Source of the DNA: Hassallia byssoidea VB512170
GTDB lineage: Bacteria > Cyanobacteriota > Cyanobacteriia > Cyanobacteriales > Nostocaceae
Direction: 5' to 3'
Assembly: GCF_000817785.2 (NCBI RefSeq)
Contig: NZ_JTCM02000047.1
Span: forward strand, 1 to 48,240
DNA: 48,240 nt
A program made the translations under genes and the position numbers. Positions 44,895 to 48,240 of the stretch are shown here, in pieces. The notes under the pieces were generated by a model that saw nothing but the letters and a program-made list of their open reading frames with translations, was not told the DNA's origin and did not search any database. Numbering within the stretch: the stretch's first letter is position 1; each line of letters begins with the position of its first letter.

Positions 44895-46331
44895 TTACTT
44901 CTTCACATTCTCTAAAATTACCTTCGCCGCACGCCGCCCGGAAATTGTCGCTCCCTCCATGCTATCGATATAATCTTGCTGGGTATAACTACCCGCCAAG
45001 AAAAAGTTAGGTACTGGTGTCTTTTGGTGAGGACGGTAAACATCCATTCCTGGTGCTTCCCGATAAAGAGACTGAGCAAGTTTTACCACACTGTACCAAG
45101 TCATATTTAGCTCTCGCGACGAGGGAAACAACTCATGTACTTGTTTGAGGACGTGAGAAGCGATCGCCTCGTTACTTTGTTTAATAAACGCATCTCCCGG
45201 TGTCAGCACCAATTGCAACAACGAACCCTCACCTTCTCGATAATAATCAGCAGGGCTAGTCAAAGCCATATCCGCAAAACAAGAAAAGTCAGCGTCAGCA
45301 GTATACAGCAAATTATCTATCCCCGCAGCATGATTTAGCTGTTTGCGTTTTTCAGCATCTTGCAATTCCGTTACCCAACCATCAAACCGCAGCTGCACTG
45401 TTGCCACTGGCACGGCTTCTAATTTATAAATATTGTCAAACTCTGACCACTTACGCCACTCTTGTGGTATAATACGCTGAATTCCGGGAACATCGCAAGC
45501 AAAGACGTAGGCATCAGCGGTGATATTTTCTTCTGTCTCACCTTGGGCAACCGTGATACCAGTAACGTGAGTTTCTTCTGAGGAAGTAAACTTGATTTCC
45601 CGCACTTGGCGACGTGTATAAACTTTGGTTCCTCTTGCTTCTAAATATTCTAATATCGGCTTGTGCAAATACTCATACGGGGAACCTTCAAGCATTCGCA
45701 GTATTGATGCTTCAGTTCTGACAGCAAATAACTGGAAAATTGTCAACATACAACGGGCAGACATATTTTCGCAATCAATAAAACCCAATGCATAAGCGAT
45801 CGGGTTCCACATGCGTTTGATGCTACCATTACTGCCGCCGTGACTGCGGAACCAATCGGCAAAGCTGACTTTATCCAAGTTGCGGATATTTCTCATCGCT
45901 CCATCAAAGTCTACCAAACCCCGCACTACTGGGCTTGTAGCTAGAGCGATCGCATTCTGCAATTTATCCAAAACCGAGAGTTGAGAAGTTGTAAAAAATG
46001 CTTTGAACCCATTAAATGGCGCACCTGTAAAGAAACGAAAATCTAATTCTCCAGTTTGTCCTCCTTTGTTGATAAAGGTGTGGGTGTGTTCTTTGAGGCG
46101 TAAGTTGTCAAACGCCCCTACTTTCTTCATCAACTCAAATAACTGGTAGTAGCACCCAAAAAATACATGCAACCCCATTTCAACGTGATTGCCATCGTTA
46201 TCAACCCAACTACCAACTTTACCTCCCACAAACGGACGGGACTCAAAAATCTGGACTTCACAACCCGCATCAGCTAAATCTACTGCCGTTGCTAGTCCAG
46301 CCAGTCCCGCACCTACGATTGCAACACGCAT
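44895..46331 (-). CDS. crtQ: Plant-type zeta-carotene desaturase
   Basis: A 478-residue FAD enzyme that converts 9,9'-di-cis-zeta-carotene to lycopene via neurosporene. The dinucleotide-binding motif [21 protein letters not shown] is at the N-terminus; [16 protein letters not shown] and [21 protein letters not shown] distinguish it from the related phytoene desaturase. The C-terminal FAD-contact ...[27 protein letters not shown] closes the protein. Length matches cyanobacterial CrtQ. It appears to be the first gene of a unit with the SRPBCC gene. Confidence 0.96.
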   Translation of the reverse strand: MRVAIVGAGLAGLATAVDLADAGCEVQIFESRPFVGGKVGSWVDNDGNHVEMGLHVFFGCYYQLFELMKKVGAFDNLRLKEHTHTFINKGGQTGELDFRFFTGAPFNGFKAFFTTSQLSVLDKLQNAIALATSPVVRGLVDFDGAMRNIRNLDKVSFADWFRSHGGSNGSIKRMWNPIAYALGFIDCENMSARCMLTIFQLFAVRTEASILRMLEGSPYEYLHKPILEYLEARGTKVYTRRQVREIKFTSSEETHVTGITVAQGETEENITADAYVFACDVPGIQRIIPQEWRKWSEFDNIYKLEAVPVATVQLRFDGWVTELQDAEKRKQLNHAAGIDNLLYTADADFSCFADMALTSPADYYREGEGSLLQLVLTPGDAFIKQSNEAIASHVLKQVHELFPSSRELNMTWYSVVKLAQSLYREAPGMDVYRPHQKTPVPNFFLAGSYTQQDYIDSMEGATISGRRAAKVILENVKK

Positions 46332-46394
46332 TCCGTCTTTCCCTTTCAGCTTCTTTACAGATTGTAACTGCGTTGGTGCCGGAATTTGCTACTC

Positions 46395-46510
46395 GTATTT
46401 AGTCAAGAGTCAAGAGTCAATAGTCAACAGTCAACAGTCAACAGTCAATAGTCCTCCTTGTCCTCCTTGTCCCCCTTGTCCCCCTTGTCCCCCTTGTCTC
46501 CAAGGAGTCC
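46395..46510. repeat. STRR block (CAACAGT heptamers and CCTTGTC units)
   Basis: AGTCAAGAGTCAATAG and four or so CAACAGT heptamers (about 46420-46450), followed by CCTCCTTGT and CCCCCTTGT repeats. CAACAGT is a described STRR consensus in heterocystous cyanobacteria. It separates crtQ from the small regulator downstream. Confidence 0.85.
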
Positions 46511-46681
46511 TCAGCTTTTCGATCCGTTGGTATCGTCAGAAACTTGCAACCCCCGGATCAATTCTCGAATTACATCAGTTGCTGGTCTACCTGTCTGTTG
46601 ACAATATTTTTCCAGTTTTTCTGCTTCTTGTGTTGCAAGATTTACAGTAATACGTTTCACAGCCCACTTTTTATTAGTCAT
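46511..46681 (-). CDS. Small ribbon-helix-helix-like protein
   Basis: A 56-residue frame beginning MTNKKWAVKRITVNLATQEA and ending QVSDDTNGSKS. The pattern is a basic beta strand (KRITVNL), then helix A (TQEAEKLEKYCQQT), a turn with Gly-Arg-Pro, then helix B (ATDVIRELIRGL). This is the architecture of Arc/MetJ/CopG-type DNA-binding proteins, so it is a candidate transcription regulator or antitoxin. No toxin partner was seen next to it; it lies between the crtQ spacer and the frameshifted gene. The ribosome-binding site is weak. Confidence 0.65.
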   Translation of the reverse strand: MTNKKWAVKRITVNLATQEAEKLEKYCQQTGRPATDVIRELIRGLQVSDDTNGSKS

Positions 46682-46971
46682 TATCATCTTTTTTGCTGTA
46701 TATTAACATCATCAAAGAAATCTAACTCAGAGATGAAAGTGATAAGAATATCAGAGTTTTTGTCAGGAAACAAGCAGCGTCACTAATAAGAAAAATGCTG
46801 GTTTTGTCACATAATTCCTTATTTTCTAATAAAATATAAAAACGAAAATTTAATTGTTGCTGTTGTGACAGGACATAGAGCGCACACTGGCTGTAAAAGG
46901 AAATGCAGTCAGTGACAGAATGACTTAAGCCATAATGTAAAATTTTATAGATTAAGTTGAGATACCTTCTG
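46682..46971. other. Spacer between the RHH gene and the frameshifted gene
   Basis: About 290 AT-rich bases. An open frame of 106 codons overlaps it on the minus strand but starts inside the tail of the gene at 46972-47867, so it is not believed. No RNA gene or palindrome stands out. Confidence 0.4.
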
Positions 46972-47867
46972 TTAGCTAAATAACGCTTGCCAAAATTCGT
47001 CATCAACGTTGTCTGATTTTCTATCCAGATCGAGTTCACCAAACACTTCTGGAGAGAACATCTGCCACATAACCTGAAAATATGGCATTAAGGTGTCGGC
47101 AAGTTTTGGAGTCAAGAAGAACGCGAATTTCCTGTCCAAGTAAGTGCAGAAGAACGCGAATAAGTTCCCACTGCACTTTTAATGTGGGATAAAGCATGAC
47201 ACACAATGGAAATAATTCTTGTTGAATCTTTGGATATGTCTTTTTCTAAAGCACATACCCAAACGTAGACTTGAAACATTTCTACATCTCGAAGAAGAGA
47301 GGTTTTTACCATAGAGTCACTGGACAAACCGGTGTAAGAACGGTAATTTGGATAGATTTCTACTATCTTTTGGAAAACATTTTTGGCAATTTGTGTGCTT
47401 AGGGGCAATAGTTGTTGTACTGCTGACAAAGCATGAGAGTCATAATCATGTTTAGCCGCTGCTGCATAAGCGCGTTGCAGTGGCATATACATGCGATCGT
47501 CAATGACTTTAAAGTATGCACCAACAAGCGTAGACGCGGAGCGGCTTGTCGTCAGACATCGCTCTATAGAAGACAGTGGTTCTAAAAGCATCTGGCTAGT
47601 GTAATGAAATTGCATATTCACAAAGCCAAAAACTCTCGGATCGTCTTTGGTATATTTGCGCCGCATCGCTCCAACATTTGCGCTAATTGCCGTTGCTAAC
47701 TGGCTAGGTGCTACCTGTTCAGTATAAATTTCTAGCGCCTTTTTATAAAGCAGCTCATCTTCACTCTTCAGTTTCATTACTGTAGATAGTTGTTGCAACG
47801 GTGCTTGTTTGGTGTATACATCCTCTTCTGTTTGGTAAATATTAAAAGAATCAGCCGCAATTTCCAT
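46972..47867 (-). pseudogene. Cyanobacterial hypothetical gene with two single-base frameshifts
   Basis: The frame from ATG 47867 runs 251 codons and stops at 47112, but the last 25 or so residues look like frame-slipped sequence. One frame over, coding resumes with KIQQELFPLCVMLYPTLKVQ and continues through WELIRVLLHLLGQEIRVLL; a second slip near 47114 leads into KLADTLMPYFQVMWQMFSPE and on to DDEFWQALFS and a stop at 46972. Removing one base at each slip gives 894 bases, exactly 298 codons including the stop. The slips lie in AAA and CTTCTT contexts, so sequencing error is possible. A 35-bp dispersed repeat (47528-47562) sits in frame inside it. Family not identified; the N-terminal half is largely helical. 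Confidence 0.75.
47528..47562. repeat. Dispersed repeat inside a coding region
   Basis: GCGTAGACGCGGAGCGGCTT followed by GTCGTCAGACATCGC has the look of a dispersed repeat common in cyanobacterial genomes. It adds about 10-12 residues (CLTTSRSAST) to the protein between SSIE and LVGAYFKVIDD. Confidence 0.6.
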
Positions 47868-48240
47868 TCGTATTAATTAAATTGGGTTTAATGTTATGTC
47901 GCTTGACTTGGGCTGCTAAAAGCGCCTCAGTTTTGTTCCAAGCTTTTGCATTAACGCTGCTTCACAAAGAAGGGGAAAGGGGAGGCAGTGCGGTCTTGGG
48001 AGCAAATCGCCACTCCCTACAAACTCCTCCACCCCCAAGGGCGGGGTGGCGACCCAAGTGGAGCACCTGCCTATGATTGGGGAAAGGGGAAAGAATATGT
48101 TTGGGTATTGTGACCTCCCCCCAAATAAAACCACGCTCCTATCGAGGGGGCTTTAAACCCGTATTGGGGAAAAGAAAAGAAAAAATTTTATGCGTATCTA
48201 AAATAATTTCAACATTTCCCCTGTCTTGAAAAAGTCTGAT
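47868..48240. other. Terminal spacer with dispersed repeats
   Basis: No gene supported. The stretch carries GGGGAAAGGGGAGGCAGTGCGG followed by palindromic pieces (CACCCCCAAGGGCGGGGTGG, TTGGGTCGCC) and GGGGAAAGG units. It resembles the dispersed repeat with AACGCACTGCCTCCCC at 11470-11500. The last 60 bases are AT-rich and may lead into the next gene. Confidence 0.5.

Noticed and set aside
46722-47042. 106-codon frame on the minus strand
   Set aside because: It begins inside the tail of the frameshifted gene in another frame, lacks a ribosome-binding site and has no recognisable domain.

Overview
The window comes from a filamentous, probably heterocyst-forming cyanobacterium. Evidence: the 3' end of psbA (photosystem II D1), a plant-type zeta-carotene desaturase (crtQ), a xisI gene, many HIP1 octamers (GCGATCGC), and abundant heptamer-based short tandem repeats (CCCCAGT, CAACAGT and CCCCATT types) like the STRR families described in heterocystous cyanobacteria. 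It reads as ordinary chromosome: housekeeping and stress genes in short transcription units, separated by repeat-rich spacers. No intact transposase, prophage, CRISPR array, tRNA or rRNA gene was seen.

Layout. 0-3.1 kb: psbA 3' end, rsmG, an exported Mn superoxide dismutase, and a TetR regulator facing a GC-rich GNAT acetyltransferase across a two-operator promoter region. 3.8-13.3 kb: mfd (carrying two repeat intrusions), a CNNM/CorC-type membrane protein, an aldo/keto reductase, a 75-aa membrane protein, rpiA and a MOSC protein, followed by an 11 x 21-bp tandem array. 13.9-24.7 kb: a lysine 2,3-aminomutase, a CPBP membrane protease, a 1.2-kb gene-poor stretch with decayed mobile DNA, a TM2 protein, a CtaA-like copper ATPase with repeat intrusions, an FHA protein, a TIGR01777 epimerase, an orphan XisI and small hypothetical genes. 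24.9-33.9 kb: a TPR protein, an A-type Fe-S carrier, a large cyanobacterial protein of unknown role, and a TetR / membrane-fusion / RND efflux cluster. 34.1-39.8 kb: an ABC-2 exporter pair, a small secreted protein, a PrxQ-type peroxiredoxin, a winged-helix-like protein, cobQ and a 2Fe-2S ferredoxin. 39.8-44.3 kb: a Na+/H+ antiporter whose 5' end is duplicated as a pseudogene fragment on the far side of an inserted acyltransferase-like gene, then DUF3124 and RCK genes. 44.4-48.2 kb: an SRPBCC protein, crtQ, a 56-aa ribbon-helix-helix candidate and a frameshifted cyanobacterial gene.

Working together: the RND cluster and the ABC-2 pair are export systems. The superoxide dismutase and PrxQ handle oxidative stress. 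The antiporter and RCK protein suggest an ion-homeostasis neighbourhood. crtQ and the SRPBCC gene look co-transcribed.

The strongest unusual signals are: (1) tandem repeats invading the conserved enzymes mfd and ctaA in frame; (2) the antiporter duplication around an inserted gene; (3) a dispersed hairpin family whose three copies show compensatory base changes; (4) a gene with two single-base frameshifts and an internal dispersed repeat. I did not find a clearly new multi-gene system.
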